From NCBI GenBank assembly GCA_051747265.1, contig JBNJFY010000005.1, positions 186,001 through 250,000 of the forward strand: a DNA stretch of 64,000 bases, read 5' to 3'. The DNA comes from JBNJFY01 sp051747265. GTDB taxonomy: Bacteria > Bacteroidota > Rhodothermia > Balneolales > Balneolaceae. Shown here in pieces: positions 54,691-64,000 of the stretch. A program made the position numbers and the translations under genes. The notes beneath the pieces are model-generated. The model saw only the letters and a list, made by a program, of their open reading frames with translations. It was not told the DNA's origin and ran no database searches. Numbering within the stretch: position 1 is the first letter of the stretch; each line of letters begins with the position of its first letter.

Positions 54691-55076
54691 GGGAAATGGG
54701 ATTTATCGTTCTAGCTACCACTTGTAATGATACTCATTGTCTAATACACCAAGCTCAGTGATGTCGTTCAGTAGAAATGCAAAAAGATGTTTAGCTCAAC
54801 TATTTAAGATTAATTGCACTCCACAACCCTTTAACCGACTAGAAACATTCCCCAAGAACGCATCTAATTACAGCTGAAATCACTTCTGGAATTGGTAGCC
54901 CCCCAATAGTAGAATTAACCTTTTGGAGCCCAATGGTATAGTTCGACCGGTTAAACGCATTAATAATTTCTTATCCTGGAACTTATACTTATTCAATAAG
55001 TCCGATAATTACAGTAGAGGTAATAGTTGCCGGATATAATTTAGATAGTTAACATGGAAATGAAGGGAATCGCCTC
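54691..55076. other. 386 bp intergenic region
   Basis: No gene is seen. A minus-strand stretch of 43 open codons (54839-54970; contains TIGLQKVNSTIGGLPIPEVI) reads protein-like but has no start. It may be a small relic. The right end must hold the promoter of the ankyrin gene. Confidence 0.4.
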
Positions 55077-55775
55077 ATGAGTGTTCAATCGCGTAATATT
55101 ATGACCTCACATCCACAAAAAAACCTAATAGAGTCCATAGAAAACGGTAAAATAGATACCGTAAAGGCATTGATTATCTCCCATCCGGCGTTGATTCACG
55201 CTCGGACCGAATCTTCCATTCCCATCGTATTATACGCAGCCTACCTAAAAAAATGGGATGTAGTTGATGAATTGATCGCTTTAGGCGCAGAGCTCAATGT
55301 GTTCGAAGCATCGGCTGTTGGTGACCAAGAACGTTTAGAGCAACTTCTTGAGCATAGTCCCGGTTTGCTAAACGGCTATTCGACAGATGGTTACACTCCT
55401 CTTGGGTTGGCCTGCTATTTTGGCCACGTTGATATTGTCCAATTTCTATTGGATCAGGGAGCTAATACCAATAAACGTAGCAATAATGCCCAGCGCGTAT
55501 TCCCTTTGCACAGTGCTCTAACTCAAAACGACAAGGATCTGGCCTTAAAGCTGGTCACCATATTACTGGATTATGATGCCGAAGCGGATGTGGCTCAACA
55601 GGATGGTATTACCGCGTTACATCAAGCGGCTGCCCGAGGAAATCTAGGGGTATTGAAGTTGCTGATCAGACATGGTGCCAAACCCCAAAAGCCAACCGAT
55701 GACGGTGTTTTACCCATAGAGCTGGCTGAAGAACGAGGGCATGATCATATTGTGAATTATCTTAATTCCCTCTAG
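55077..55775 (+). CDS. Ankyrin repeat protein
   Basis: This 232-residue soluble protein is built of ankyrin repeats, clear at DGYTPLGLACYFGHVDIVQ with FLLDQGANTN, RVFPLHSALTQNDKDLALKL with TILLDYDAEAD, and DGITALHQAAARGNLGVL with LIRHGAKPQ. Such repeats bind proteins; no signal or TM segment is present. ATG 55077 has GGGAA about 8 bases upstream. Its 3' end overlaps the convergent aceK by 4 bp. Confidence 0.9.
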   Translation: MSVQSRNIMTSHPQKNLIESIENGKIDTVKALIISHPALIHARTESSIPIVLYAAYLKKWDVVDELIALGAELNVFEASAVGDQERLEQLLEHSPGLLNGYSTDGYTPLGLACYFGHVDIVQFLLDQGANTNKRSNNAQRVFPLHSALTQNDKDLALKLVTILLDYDAEADVAQQDGITALHQAAARGNLGVLKLLIRHGAKPQKPTDDGVLPIELAEERGHDHIVNYLNSL

Positions 55776-57523
55776 TTAACGGTTCGCAACCTTAATTCCT
55801 CTCGGAATGGGTGGGATAATTGCGGTAACCCCTTTTTTATTTTCTTCTGTTGCCGCTGCCAAAATTCCGGAGTGTATAGATCGGAATGGTGGGCCTCAAA
55901 AATTTCCCGGTACCGTTTAGGCATCCCCAGAAATCGTTTGAGTTCAATTGGAAATACATCCTCCCTATCCACACGAAACCAAGGTTCGGGCGCAATAGCT
56001 TGACCGTAACTTTGAGCTTCTGGCATTTCGCGGAATTTCATATTGGTCACCAGGTTAATCTCATCGTAGTCATAAAAGACCACTCGTCCATGGCGGGTGA
56101 CTCCAAAATTTTTCAACATCATATCCCCCGGATAAATATTACAGCGAGCCAGATCTTTGATGGCATGTCCGTAATCAATGACGGCTTCAGTAATTTGTTG
56201 CTCAGAAGCCTCGCGAATATAAATATCCAAGGGAATGACACGTCGTTGCAGATAAGCGAAAGCTATCAAAACCTGGGTACCATCCTCTGAAATAGCTATA
56301 GAGTCACCGGCTTTGGTTAACAGTGTTTCCAATATCTCATCCGAGAAACGATCTTTGGGCAAAGCCAGATGCTGAAATGATTGCGTATCCACCAATCGTC
56401 CGGCTCGGTGATGGTGATAAACCAGTTTGTATTTCTCTTTCACTTCTTTTTTAGAGATGCTTTTAACCTCGTTAAATCGATCTTTTATCACCTTGATAAC
56501 CATGTCATAACTAGGCATGGTAAACACGGACATCACCATGCCTTCTGTTCCGCGAGCCCGTTGCCATTGTTCATTCGTGTAGCGTAACTGCCCTTGTAAA
56601 TTGCGATAGAGTTCGGTCTTCCCATGTTTGGTGTACCCCAGTGATATGTAGAGTTCGCCTCTGCGTTTTCGAGGCATTAGCTGGGACAAAAACTCAATCA
56701 CTTCATAGGGACGCTCAATATTGGTATGGAAATAAGACCGAGCAAAGCTAAATAGCTTACTTACATCCGATTCCTCCAGCATCACCGCTTCTGCCTGAAC
56801 TCCATCCTCCCAATTTCTAAAGGCAATCACCATCGGACAGGTCTTGGCTCCACTAAACACCCGGGCAATCAGATAACAGCGTTTCCCCCGATAAAATAAC
56901 GCACTCAGGTATTGAATCTGTTGAATATGTTGCAAACCGCCCCCTTTGGTTAAACGCTGGTTAAGGCGACTTGCCAGTAACGCAATATCAGCTTCCAGTT
57001 GTTCCGGTGGGTAGGTTCCCGGTATTCGCGCTGACTGAATTAAATCTTTAAGCGTCGATTTTGCCGATTCGGATCCGGGAATGATATCCACGGGCGTTTC
57101 TTCATTATGCTCGGGTGGATTTGCAAAGTCCGACTCCGCAAATTGAATGTACTCATCAACCCCCAGCCCATCGAACAAACGCCGGGTGATTGAGTTAAAG
57201 AAGGTTTTTGCAATTTCCCAGGCTTCATATTCAGGAATCTTCTCCCCATAAACAGACTTTATCTGTGCCCACTGATCCTTATCGTTCACCTGTTTGCCCA
57301 TCAGAGAGCGTAACTCAACGATACAAGAAGTGATTTCAGCCGGACAAATCCCCAACCGCTCCGCTCCATCGGTACGCAACCGATTCCATTGACATTTGGA
57401 AAACCGATCCCCCGCCTTGGAGGAGATTTCTACATACCGATGGTGATAATTTTGATAACTCTTCAGAATGACGGTCGCGATTCGATCGATTCGAGCATCC
57501 GGTGCTACACTATTCGAACTCAT
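55772..57523 (-). CDS. aceK: Isocitrate dehydrogenase kinase/phosphatase
   Basis: This 583-residue protein matches AceK in length (E. coli 578) and signature: the N-terminal regulatory part (YQNYHHRYVEISSKAGDRF), then GYTKHGKTELYRNL and, in the kinase lobe, MVIKVIKDRF and MMLKNFGVTRHGRVVFYDYDEI. AceK phosphorylates isocitrate dehydrogenase to divert carbon to the glyoxylate shunt. No aceA or aceB is near, unlike in enterobacteria. It stands between ankyrin and ettA genes. Confidence 0.95.
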   Translation of the reverse strand: MSSNSVAPDARIDRIATVILKSYQNYHHRYVEISSKAGDRFSKCQWNRLRTDGAERLGICPAEITSCIVELRSLMGKQVNDKDQWAQIKSVYGEKIPEYEAWEIAKTFFNSITRRLFDGLGVDEYIQFAESDFANPPEHNEETPVDIIPGSESAKSTLKDLIQSARIPGTYPPEQLEADIALLASRLNQRLTKGGGLQHIQQIQYLSALFYRGKRCYLIARVFSGAKTCPMVIAFRNWEDGVQAEAVMLEESDVSKLFSFARSYFHTNIERPYEVIEFLSQLMPRKRRGELYISLGYTKHGKTELYRNLQGQLRYTNEQWQRARGTEGMVMSVFTMPSYDMVIKVIKDRFNEVKSISKKEVKEKYKLVYHHHRAGRLVDTQSFQHLALPKDRFSDEILETLLTKAGDSIAISEDGTQVLIAFAYLQRRVIPLDIYIREASEQQITEAVIDYGHAIKDLARCNIYPGDMMLKNFGVTRHGRVVFYDYDEINLVTNMKFREMPEAQSYGQAIAPEPWFRVDREDVFPIELKRFLGMPKRYREIFEAHHSDLYTPEFWQRQQKKIKKGLPQLSHPFREELRLRTVN

Positions 57524-57677
57524 GAAGCTGGGTAATTCTATGGTATTTCAAACAAAACTCAGTGATAAAAAATGCCAGAAAATTCCTATCATCCGATCCA
57601 TTTGTCACTTAGTATGCGTTGTTTATACTACGCAATCAATTATTGAATCGGAATTGTAGTTTGGAGGAATCCCACAG

Positions 57678-59351
57678 GTGAGTGATCAGAAGATTATTTT
57701 TTCCATGCTCGGCGTCAGCAAAGTGTATAAGCCGAACAATTATGTATTGAAGGATATCAACCTTTCGTTCTTTTACGGAGCCAAAATCGGCATCATCGGT
57801 TTAAATGGAGCCGGTAAAAGTACCTTGCTGGATATTATCTCGGGCGAAGACGAAAACTATTTAGGAGAAGTCAGTGCCCAAAAAGGCGTTAGTTTTGGTT
57901 ATCTGCATCAAGAGCCAGAATTGGATGAAAGCAAAACCGTACGCGACATCGTTGAAGAAGGCGTGCAGGAAACCGTGGACCTGCTCAACGAATATGAGGA
58001 AGTCAGCGCCCAATTTTCCGAACCGGATGCCGATTATGAAAAACTGATGGACCGGCAGTCAAAATTGCAGGAGCGCATCGAACAGTTGGATGCCTGGGAT
58101 CTGGACAGCAAGCTGGATATGGCCATGGACGCCCTGCGTACCCCTCCGGGAGATACCAAAGTGGAAGTCTTATCCGGTGGAGAACGCCGACGTGTGGCGC
58201 TCTGTCGTCTGTTATTGAGAGAACCGGATGTACTCCTGTTGGATGAGCCTACCAACCACTTAGACGCTGAATCCGTGGCCTGGCTAGAGCAGCACTTGGC
58301 CCGCTACGAAGGCACGGTCATCGCGGTGACCCACGATCGGTACTTTCTGGATAATGTAGCTGGCTGGATCCTGGAGCTGGATCGCGGCGAGGGTATTCCC
58401 TTTGAAGGCAACTATTCTTCTTGGTTGGATCAGAAAAAGAAACGATTGGAACAGGAAGAAAAACAGGAATCCAAGCGTCAAAAGACATTGCAACAAGAGC
58501 TGGATTGGATTCGGCAAAATCCTAAGGGACGTCAATCCAAGAGCAAGGCGCGCATTAATTCGTATGAGGATCTGCTCAATCAGCAGCAGGAGAAGCGTAA
58601 AGAAGAGATGGAAATTTACATTCCGCCCGGACCGCGCTTGGGTGACATTGTGGTGCAAGCCGATCACGTTCAAAAAGGATTTGGCGATCGCCTGTTGATG
58701 GAAGATCTCAACTTCGACCTCCCTCCCGGGGGCATTGTGGGAGTCATTGGTCCCAACGGTGCCGGTAAATCTACCCTGTTCAAGATGATTATCGGTGAGG
58801 AGGAACCCGATGACGGCGATTTCAAGATCGGCGATACGGTAGAAATTGGCTATGTGGACCAAAGTCGCCCGCTGGATCCGGAGAAAACCATCTGGGAAGA
58901 GATCAGCGACGGTAAAGACACCGTGAAGTTGGGCAAAGTAGAGATGAATTCCCGCGCCTATACCGCCCGTTTTAACTTCAGTGGCAGTGATCAGCAAAAA
59001 CGAGTAAGTGAAATTTCCGGTGGAGAGCGCAACCGTGTGCACCTGGCCAAAACGCTCAAGGAAGGCGGCAACCTGTTGCTGTTAGATGAGCCCACCAACG
59101 ACTTGGATGTGAACACACTCCGAGCCCTGGAAGAAGCACTGCTCAATTTTGCCGGCTGCGCCGTAGTGATCTCCCACGACCGCTGGTTCCTGGATCGTGT
59201 GGCTACACACATTCTGGCCTTTGAAGGCGACAGTCAGGTGAAGTGGTTTGAAGGAAACTTCCAGCAGTACGAGGAGAACCTGAAGATGCGCTTAGGCGAC
59301 GATTATCGTCAACCTCATCGTATTCAGTATAAGAAGCTGAAGCGGAATTAA
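57678..59351 (+). CDS. ettA: Energy-dependent translational throttle EttA (ABC-F)
   Basis: This 557-residue ABC-F protein starts at GTG 57678 behind GGAGGA. It has two ATPase domains: GLNGAGKST with LSGGERRRVALCR and LLDEPTNHLD, then GPNGAGKST with ISGGERNRVHLAK and LLDEPTNDLD. The linker (KKRLEQEEKQESKRQKTL) is the P-site tRNA-interacting region. Length is as in E. coli EttA (555). It gates ribosome entry into elongation at low ATP. A terminator follows. Confidence 0.95.
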   Translation: MSDQKIIFSMLGVSKVYKPNNYVLKDINLSFFYGAKIGIIGLNGAGKSTLLDIISGEDENYLGEVSAQKGVSFGYLHQEPELDESKTVRDIVEEGVQETVDLLNEYEEVSAQFSEPDADYEKLMDRQSKLQERIEQLDAWDLDSKLDMAMDALRTPPGDTKVEVLSGGERRRVALCRLLLREPDVLLLDEPTNHLDAESVAWLEQHLARYEGTVIAVTHDRYFLDNVAGWILELDRGEGIPFEGNYSSWLDQKKKRLEQEEKQESKRQKTLQQELDWIRQNPKGRQSKSKARINSYEDLLNQQQEKRKEEMEIYIPPGPRLGDIVVQADHVQKGFGDRLLMEDLNFDLPPGGIVGVIGPNGAGKSTLFKMIIGEEEPDDGDFKIGDTVEIGYVDQSRPLDPEKTIWEEISDGKDTVKLGKVEMNSRAYTARFNFSGSDQQKRVSEISGGERNRVHLAKTLKEGGNLLLLDEPTNDLDVNTLRALEEALLNFAGCAVVISHDRWFLDRVATHILAFEGDSQVKWFEGNFQQYEENLKMRLGDDYRQPHRIQYKKLKRN

Positions 59352-59360
59352 ATCTCTTAC

Positions 59361-59390
59361 AGCCCGGATGAGTAACCATCTGGGCTTTTT
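59361..59390 (+). terminator. Intrinsic terminator after ettA
   Basis: AGCCCGGATG and CATCTGGGCT form a 10 bp stem with one G-T pair and a 6 nt loop, followed by five T's. It lies 9 bp after the ettA stop. Confidence 0.9.
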
Positions 59391-59472
59391 ATAATCCCTT
59401 GCTTTTCAGATAACTACAGTAGCATTTACTCATAGCAATAGTTACCTATATGGTGTCATCAATTATTTGTAA

Positions 59473-60380
59473 AAAGGGGATTTTGATACATCGGTCACTG
59501 GGAAAACCTTAGGATCTTGTTGTCTATTAGTATTTTGTTCTACGATTTTAGTTAAGGGACAACAAATTACATCACCCACCTAAGCACACATTGATTCTAC
59601 CTTGCAAGAGGCTCAGTCTAATGGCTGGAAGGTCAAAATTTCTTTGGTAGATAACCAGTCTGTATCCGGTTTTGTATTAGTAATTGAAGAGCAAACCGTA
59701 ACTCTGGAAACCCAACTGGGTGAACTGAATATCAAGTATGAGCGCATTCAACAAATTACCATCCTCGATCCTGATGATCCCACCTCGGAATGGTTTGCCA
59801 ATCCCAATGAATCTCGCCTGGTCATTACCCCACCGCCCGCATGCTGGATAAAGGTGAAGGCTATTATCAGAATATTTTCATTTTCTTTTCCAATTTCAGC
59901 TACGCCCTCACCGATCATATAACTGCCAATGCTGGTTTCTCCATGATACCTGGGCTAGGTATCAATCAACTCTTCCTGTTCTCTGTGAAGGGCGGTCACA
60001 GCTTTTCAGAACGTAGTCATATCGCCGGAGGACTCTCCTTATTTACCGTTCCGGAAAGTGATTTTAGTTCCTCTGCCCTTTATCCCTATGTGGTCTATTC
60101 TTACGGTACCGTTGATGCCAATATTAATATCAATTTCGGTCAACTGGTATCCTTTGATGCCTCTTCAGCGCCTTTAATGGTCATTGGTGGAGAAAAACGC
60201 TTGGGGAAACGGATCTCATTGGTTTCCGAGAACTTTCTGGGGCTCGGTGAGTTTGGCAATCTCATCCCCTCGGTGGGTCTACGTTTTCTTGGGGATTCCA
60301 TCAGTGTAGATTTAGCAGGTTTTATGGAAACTGATTCTGGACTGATGATCCCCTTTTTGGATTTTGCTTATCGTTTTTGA
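59473..60380 (+). pseudogene. Decayed exported beta-rich protein gene (stop and frameshift)
   Basis: The frame has a signal-peptide-like stretch (CCLLVFCSTILVKGQQ) with no start, then TAA 59581. The same frame continues through SNGWKVKISLVDNQ and RIQQITILDPDDP to NPNESRLVITP, and from about 59830 the coding passes into the +1 frame (MLDKGEGYYQNIFIFFSNFSY, split over several strands) to a normal end at 60380. Restoring one base near 59832 would join SRLVITP to TARMLDKGEGYY. The original protein was probably exported with a beta-barrel or beta-rich C-terminal part. Confidence 0.75.
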
Positions 60381-60545
60381 TATACCGTTAACTCAGTTCT
60401 CTATGGTTATTTGTTCTCTTAAAATGTAAAATCAAATAAAAACTGATCGATTAAGCTGGTTAGCACGTTGGTATTATTGCAATACACTATCTAATAGACC
60501 ATTTTTGTGAACTGTAGGCAATCAACGTTAATTCAACTCTCTACT

Positions 60546-61895
60546 ATGAAATCATTTAAGCCCACCTGCTATTCCGGATCATGTCGTTTGACTTGGGTAA
60601 TCGCCCTGGGTTGGATCGTGATAGCACTCCTCTACGGCTGTTCCAGTGATTCCTCCCACACTGACCTAACAACCAGTACAGATATCAGTAAGTTAGCCTT
60701 TGCCGAGGATAACGGGAGTATCAATTTGCCTGATGGATTTCAGGCTGTGGTTGTCGCTGAAGATTTAGGACGAGCGCGTCATTTGGTGGTCCGGGATAAC
60801 GGCGATGTGTATGTGGCCTTACGCCGGCCCAAAGACGGCAAAGGAATAGCGGCGCTTCGAGACACCGATGGCGATGGCGTAGCGGATGAGATCAAATATT
60901 TCAGCAAATTTTATGGTACCGGCATCGATATTCGGGATGGGTATTTGTATTTCGGATCGGACACCGAGGTAGTACGTTATCCCTTTGACGGAGATGCCCT
61001 TCTTCCATCCATGGATTACGAAGTCGTTGTTCAAGGCTTTAAGGAGCAAAGTCAGCATGCCGTCAAGCCGTTCACTTTTGATCAGCAGGGTAAGATGTAT
61101 GTCAACGTAGGGGCCCCATCCAATGCCTGTATGGAAGAGATGCGCACCAAAGGATCACCGGGTATGGACCCCTGCCCTTTGTTGGAACGTCATGGGGGCA
61201 TCTGGCAGTTCGACGCGGATAAGCTAAACCAAGATCAAATGCGTGATGGTAAACGATACGCTACTGGTATTCGTAACGCGGTTGCTCTGGATTGGAATCA
61301 TCAAGCAGATAACCTCTATGCCCTGCAACACGGCCGCGATCAACTGAATCAATTTTTCCCGGATATGTACTCCGTAGAGGATAATGCCGAACTACCCGCT
61401 GAAGAGTTCTTCAAGGTGGATGAAGGAGACAATTTCGGTTGGCCGTATGCCTATTACGACCAGCGACAAGGCAAAAAAGTGCTGATGCCAGAGTATGGCG
61501 GAGATGGTCAAAAAGTGGGACGCGCCTCCGAATTTGAAGATCCTATTTTAGCCTTTCCGGGACACTGGGCTCCCAATGATTTGATGTTCTACTCCGGGAA
61601 CCAATTTCCAGCAAGTTATTCTGGTGGGGCCTTTATCGCCTTCCACGGTTCCTGGAATCGTGCTCCGTTACCCCAACGCGGCTATAATGTCGTGTTTGTG
61701 CCGTTCAATGGAGATATGCCGTCCGGTGATGATTACCAAGTATTTGCCGATGGCTTCAAAGGAACCGAAGAGTTGGCCAGCCCCGGTGATGCGGAATATC
61801 GTCCTATGGGTTTAGATATGGGACCCGATGGCAGCTTGTACATCAGCGACTCAGTGACCGGTAAAATCTGGCGCGTTGTGTACACCGGCAGTTAA
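60546..61895 (+). CDS. Sorbosone dehydrogenase-like beta-propeller lipoprotein
   Basis: From ATG 60546 the protein is 449 residues, with a lipobox ending LLYGC. The body matches the sorbosone/PQQ-dependent sugar dehydrogenase family: LPDGFQAVVVAEDLGRARHL, DTDGDGVADE, RYATGIRNAVALDW, GDNFGWPYAYY, and ends MGPDGSLYISDSVTGKIWRV. It may oxidise sugars or aldehydes in the periplasm with PQQ; cofactor use is inferred. An upstream TTG/GTG-type start is less likely. Confidence 0.87.
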   Translation: MKSFKPTCYSGSCRLTWVIALGWIVIALLYGCSSDSSHTDLTTSTDISKLAFAEDNGSINLPDGFQAVVVAEDLGRARHLVVRDNGDVYVALRRPKDGKGIAALRDTDGDGVADEIKYFSKFYGTGIDIRDGYLYFGSDTEVVRYPFDGDALLPSMDYEVVVQGFKEQSQHAVKPFTFDQQGKMYVNVGAPSNACMEEMRTKGSPGMDPCPLLERHGGIWQFDADKLNQDQMRDGKRYATGIRNAVALDWNHQADNLYALQHGRDQLNQFFPDMYSVEDNAELPAEEFFKVDEGDNFGWPYAYYDQRQGKKVLMPEYGGDGQKVGRASEFEDPILAFPGHWAPNDLMFYSGNQFPASYSGGAFIAFHGSWNRAPLPQRGYNVVFVPFNGDMPSGDDYQVFADGFKGTEELASPGDAEYRPMGLDMGPDGSLYISDSVTGKIWRVVYTGS

Positions 61896-61918
61896 TTATT
61901 AATACAATGACAAAGTAA

Positions 61919-61949
61919 GGCGATCGTCGATGGTCCCTCGACGATCGTC
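61919..61949 (+). terminator. Hairpin between sorbosone-like and DUF1499 genes
   Basis: GGCGATCGTCGA and TCGACGATCGTC form a 12 bp stem with one G-T pair and a 7 nt loop, followed by CCTTTATT. It separates two convergent genes. The T run is short, so strength is uncertain. Confidence 0.75.
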
Positions 61950-61955
61950 CCTTTA

Positions 61956-62699
61956 TTATGGCTTAAGTTTATGCAGGTAGTTGTGGATTCGACGCGCGTT
62001 TTCCCCTAAATCACTTTTGCCCAGTCTAGAGGCCGATCGTACATCTATTCGCGTTCCGCCTGGCACCTCTTGCAAGCGAACAACGATGTCATCCTTGAAT
62101 CCAAACCAAGGGATTGTAGCCGTCGCTTCAATACGTCCGGTGGTCTCGTCGGCATACATAACTTCCCATCGAGGCATGCTGTGGGCCGCTTCTAAAGCTA
62201 TTTTAAAAGCTTCACCTCGTTCTATGTTAAGCACCAACGGCTGGATATTAGGATAGGCATTTTTCTGTAGTTCTATGGTTTCGCCCCCCGGATATACCAA
62301 TTCATTGGAGGCTTTTTCTCGCTCCGCTTTTAACGCAACGAATGAAGGAGGATCCTCAAAATTGGTAGTAATATCATGAATCGCGGGAACCGAAACCGAT
62401 CGAATCAAAAAATAGACAACCGTGCTTATCACCGCTATACTCAAGAATAAACCCACAACTGCCCGATTAAATCCATGTAATTGTTTGTTCTGTGTAAAAT
62501 AAATACCCATGATGGACAGTACCGCTGCAATTAATGCCGCAATTACTCCCAAAGGAAGCATCACCCGCATCGCCGCAGATAGGCCCACCCAATCCCATTG
62601 ATAAGCGTAACCGGATCCAAAAAATATTAAAAAACCGACTACCGCGCCTGTAATCCCTGATAATGACGCTTTAGAAGTACGAACGGTTTGTTCAGCCAT
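61956..62699 (-). CDS. DUF1499 membrane protein
   Basis: This 247-residue protein has three N-terminal TM segments (about 15-35, 45-65, 80-100). The C-terminal soluble domain is DUF1499: YPNIQPLVLNIERGEAFKIAL, ADETTGRIEATATIPWFGFKDDIVVRL, then GGTRIDVRSASRLGKSDLG. Function is unknown. It starts at ATG 62699 without a strong Shine-Dalgarno. Confidence 0.88.
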   Translation of the reverse strand: MAEQTVRTSKASLSGITGAVVGFLIFFGSGYAYQWDWVGLSAAMRVMLPLGVIAALIAAVLSIMGIYFTQNKQLHGFNRAVVGLFLSIAVISTVVYFLIRSVSVPAIHDITTNFEDPPSFVALKAEREKASNELVYPGGETIELQKNAYPNIQPLVLNIERGEAFKIALEAAHSMPRWEVMYADETTGRIEATATIPWFGFKDDIVVRLQEVPGGTRIDVRSASRLGKSDLGENARRIHNYLHKLKP

Positions 62700-62887
62700 C
62701 TGTCTGTGTAAATGATTAGTAATATTATTTAGAAAATATCATCAATAACACTGATGAAGTGCCCTGAATTTTGTAATGTATTTCCCCGCACCGGGTATAG
62801 GGGCTTACGCTTGTTGATTTATAATGAGATCATGATACTAAGGCCTCACATTTTTGTCTAACAATTCTCAAGAAAACCTTTGCATAC

Positions 62888-64000
62888 ATGAAAACGGTAT
62901 CCGCAGCAGAAGCAGCAAAACAGATCAATTCCGGAGATCGCGTCTTCATACACAGTGTTGCCGCCGCCCCTCAACAACTCATTCACGCCATGGTGGATCG
63001 CCATGAGGAGTTAAACGATGTGGAGATTATTCACCTGCATATCGAAGGTGACGCACCCTATGTCGACGAAAAATATAGAGGTAGTTTTAAGAATAACAAT
63101 CTGTTTGTAGGATCGAATGTACGTAAAGCACTGGAGACCGGCATGGGAGATTATATCCCGGTTTTCTTGAGTGAAACCCCCTATTTGTTCCGTCATAAAC
63201 ACCTATCGCTGGAAGTAGCTTTAATTCAGGTATCCGAACCCGACAAGCATGGATTTTGCTCTTTGGGAGTATCCATTGACGCAACCCGGGCAGCAATTGA
63301 AATGGCGGATAAAGTTATTGCGCAGGTGAATCCCAATATGCCTCGAACCCATGGTGATGGGTTAATACATTGTGATGAAATTGATTTCTGCGTAAACGTG
63401 GATGATCCCATTCTTGAAACGGGCGTTCCCCAATTAGGCGAAACCGAGTTAGCCATCGGTAAAAACATTGCTGAAATTGTAGACGATGGCGCTACCCTAC
63501 AGATGGGTATTGGCGCCATTCCCGATGCCGTGTTGGCCGCCCTAAAAAATCATAAAAACCTGGGTATTCATACCGAGATGTTTTCGGATGGATTGATTGA
63601 CCTAGTGGAAAGCGGCGTGGTTAATGGTCACAAAAAAGCGATTCACCCCGGTAAGATTGTGTCCACCTTTGTGATGGGGACCAATCGACTATATGAATTT
63701 GTGGATGATAACCCGCAGGTAGCCATGTTGGATGTAGCGTATGTCAACGATACGGCCGTGATCCGGCGAAATCCCAAAGTCACCGCCATTAACAGTGCCA
63801 TTGAAGTGGATATTACCGGTCAGGTTTGCGCGGATTCCATTGGCACTCGTCAGTATTCCGGGGTTGGCGGTCAGATGGATTTCATTCGTGGTGCGGGACT
63901 TAGTGAAGGCGGTAAACCAATCATTGCCCTGCCTTCGGTTACACGACGTGGCGAAACACGTATTGTCCCCCTCTTAAAACCCGGAGCTAGTGTGGTTACC
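62888..64000 (+). CDS. Acetyl-CoA hydrolase/transferase family protein (3' partial)
   Basis: The gene starts at ATG 62888 and runs off the window after 371 codons. It has the family pattern: an N-terminal AAKQINSGDRVFIHS, HLHIEGDAPY, the QMGIGAIPDAV CoA-loop, and HTEMFSDG with the catalytic Glu230. Then come GTRQYSGVGGQMDF and FIRGAGLSEGGK. Likely activities are acetate or 4-hydroxybutyrate CoA transfer; the exact acyl group is not visible. Confidence 0.93.
   Translation, partial: MKTVSAAEAAKQINSGDRVFIHSVAAAPQQLIHAMVDRHEELNDVEIIHLHIEGDAPYVDEKYRGSFKNNNLFVGSNVRKALETGMGDYIPVFLSETPYLFRHKHLSLEVALIQVSEPDKHGFCSLGVSIDATRAAIEMADKVIAQVNPNMPRTHGDGLIHCDEIDFCVNVDDPILETGVPQLGETELAIGKNIAEIVDDGATLQMGIGAIPDAVLAALKNHKNLGIHTEMFSDGLIDLVESGVVNGHKKAIHPGKIVSTFVMGTNRLYEFVDDNPQVAMLDVAYVNDTAVIRRNPKVTAINSAIEVDITGQVCADSIGTRQYSGVGGQMDFIRGAGLSEGGKPIIALPSVTRRGETRIVPLLKPGASVVT

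Noticed and set aside
54839..54970. 43-codon minus-strand protein-like stretch
   Set aside because: No start codon, too short to identify.
58284..59042. Long minus-strand ORF within ettA
   Set aside because: It is an antisense shadow of the well-identified ettA reading frame.

Overview
The window looks like chromosomal DNA of a bacterium of the Bacteroidota/Balneolota/Rhodothermota (FCB) group, most likely Balneolota-like. This is inferred from family content: a Suf-type Fe-S segment followed by a DUF2480 gene, a BamD lipoprotein, a tricorn-like protease, a secreted cadherin-like protein with a C-terminal FPNPFNPTTT sorting-type domain, a TonB protein, tandem parvulin chaperones next to a MoxR ATPase, and few clear Shine-Dalgarno sequences. 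I saw no rRNA, tRNA, CRISPR array, intact prophage or intact insertion sequence.

Layout. 0-6 kb (+): end of an Fe-S assembly operon (Nfu, A-type carrier, DUF2480), an SDR reductase, a polyprenyl diphosphate synthase, BamD, NadD, then TadA (-) and Apt (+). 6-15.5 kb (-): a large VWA-like membrane protein with MoxR, two parvulin-type periplasmic chaperones, a CNT nucleoside transporter next to thymidine kinase, and an SSS symporter. 15.8-22 kb (+): a UvrD-like helicase, Der, NuoI, two uncharacterised proteins and a peroxiredoxin. After a 748 bp AT-rich gap come a lipoate ligase (+), a tricorn-like protease (-), the sorted cadherin-like protein (+), an orphan solute-binding protein (+) and TonB (-). 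32-36.6 kb (-): a lipid-kinase-like protein, an M42-like peptidase, DUF952 and a tightly overlapping trio: M14-type deacylase, RimK-like ligase, DTGA retropepsin-like protease. A sulfide:quinone reductase is transcribed away from the trio.

38-62 kb is looser and AT-richer, with many small or uncharacterised genes and several decayed genes: the C-terminus of a lactate-2-monooxygenase-like enzyme (39.6 kb), start-less stretches at 41.1 and 50.7 kb, and a frameshifted exported protein (59.5-60.4 kb). It also holds two unusual transmembrane regulators or scaffolds. One is a TPR-TM-coiled-coil protein with a degenerate kinase-like region and a very acidic tail (42.5-45.4 kb). The other is a periplasmic propeller-like protein with a TM segment and a possible winged-helix cytoplasmic domain (48.6-50.4 kb), flanked by similar palindromic operator-like sites. 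An ABC-2 type exporter, AceK, EttA, a sorbosone-dehydrogenase-like lipoprotein, a DUF1499 protein and the 5' part of a CoA transferase complete the window.

The best candidates for something less described are the propeller/TM/winged-helix protein with its putative operators, the TPR/acidic-tail scaffold, and the RimK-retropepsin-deacylase cassette. The last has recognised relatives but an unknown substrate. I did not see a wholly new defence or mobile system.
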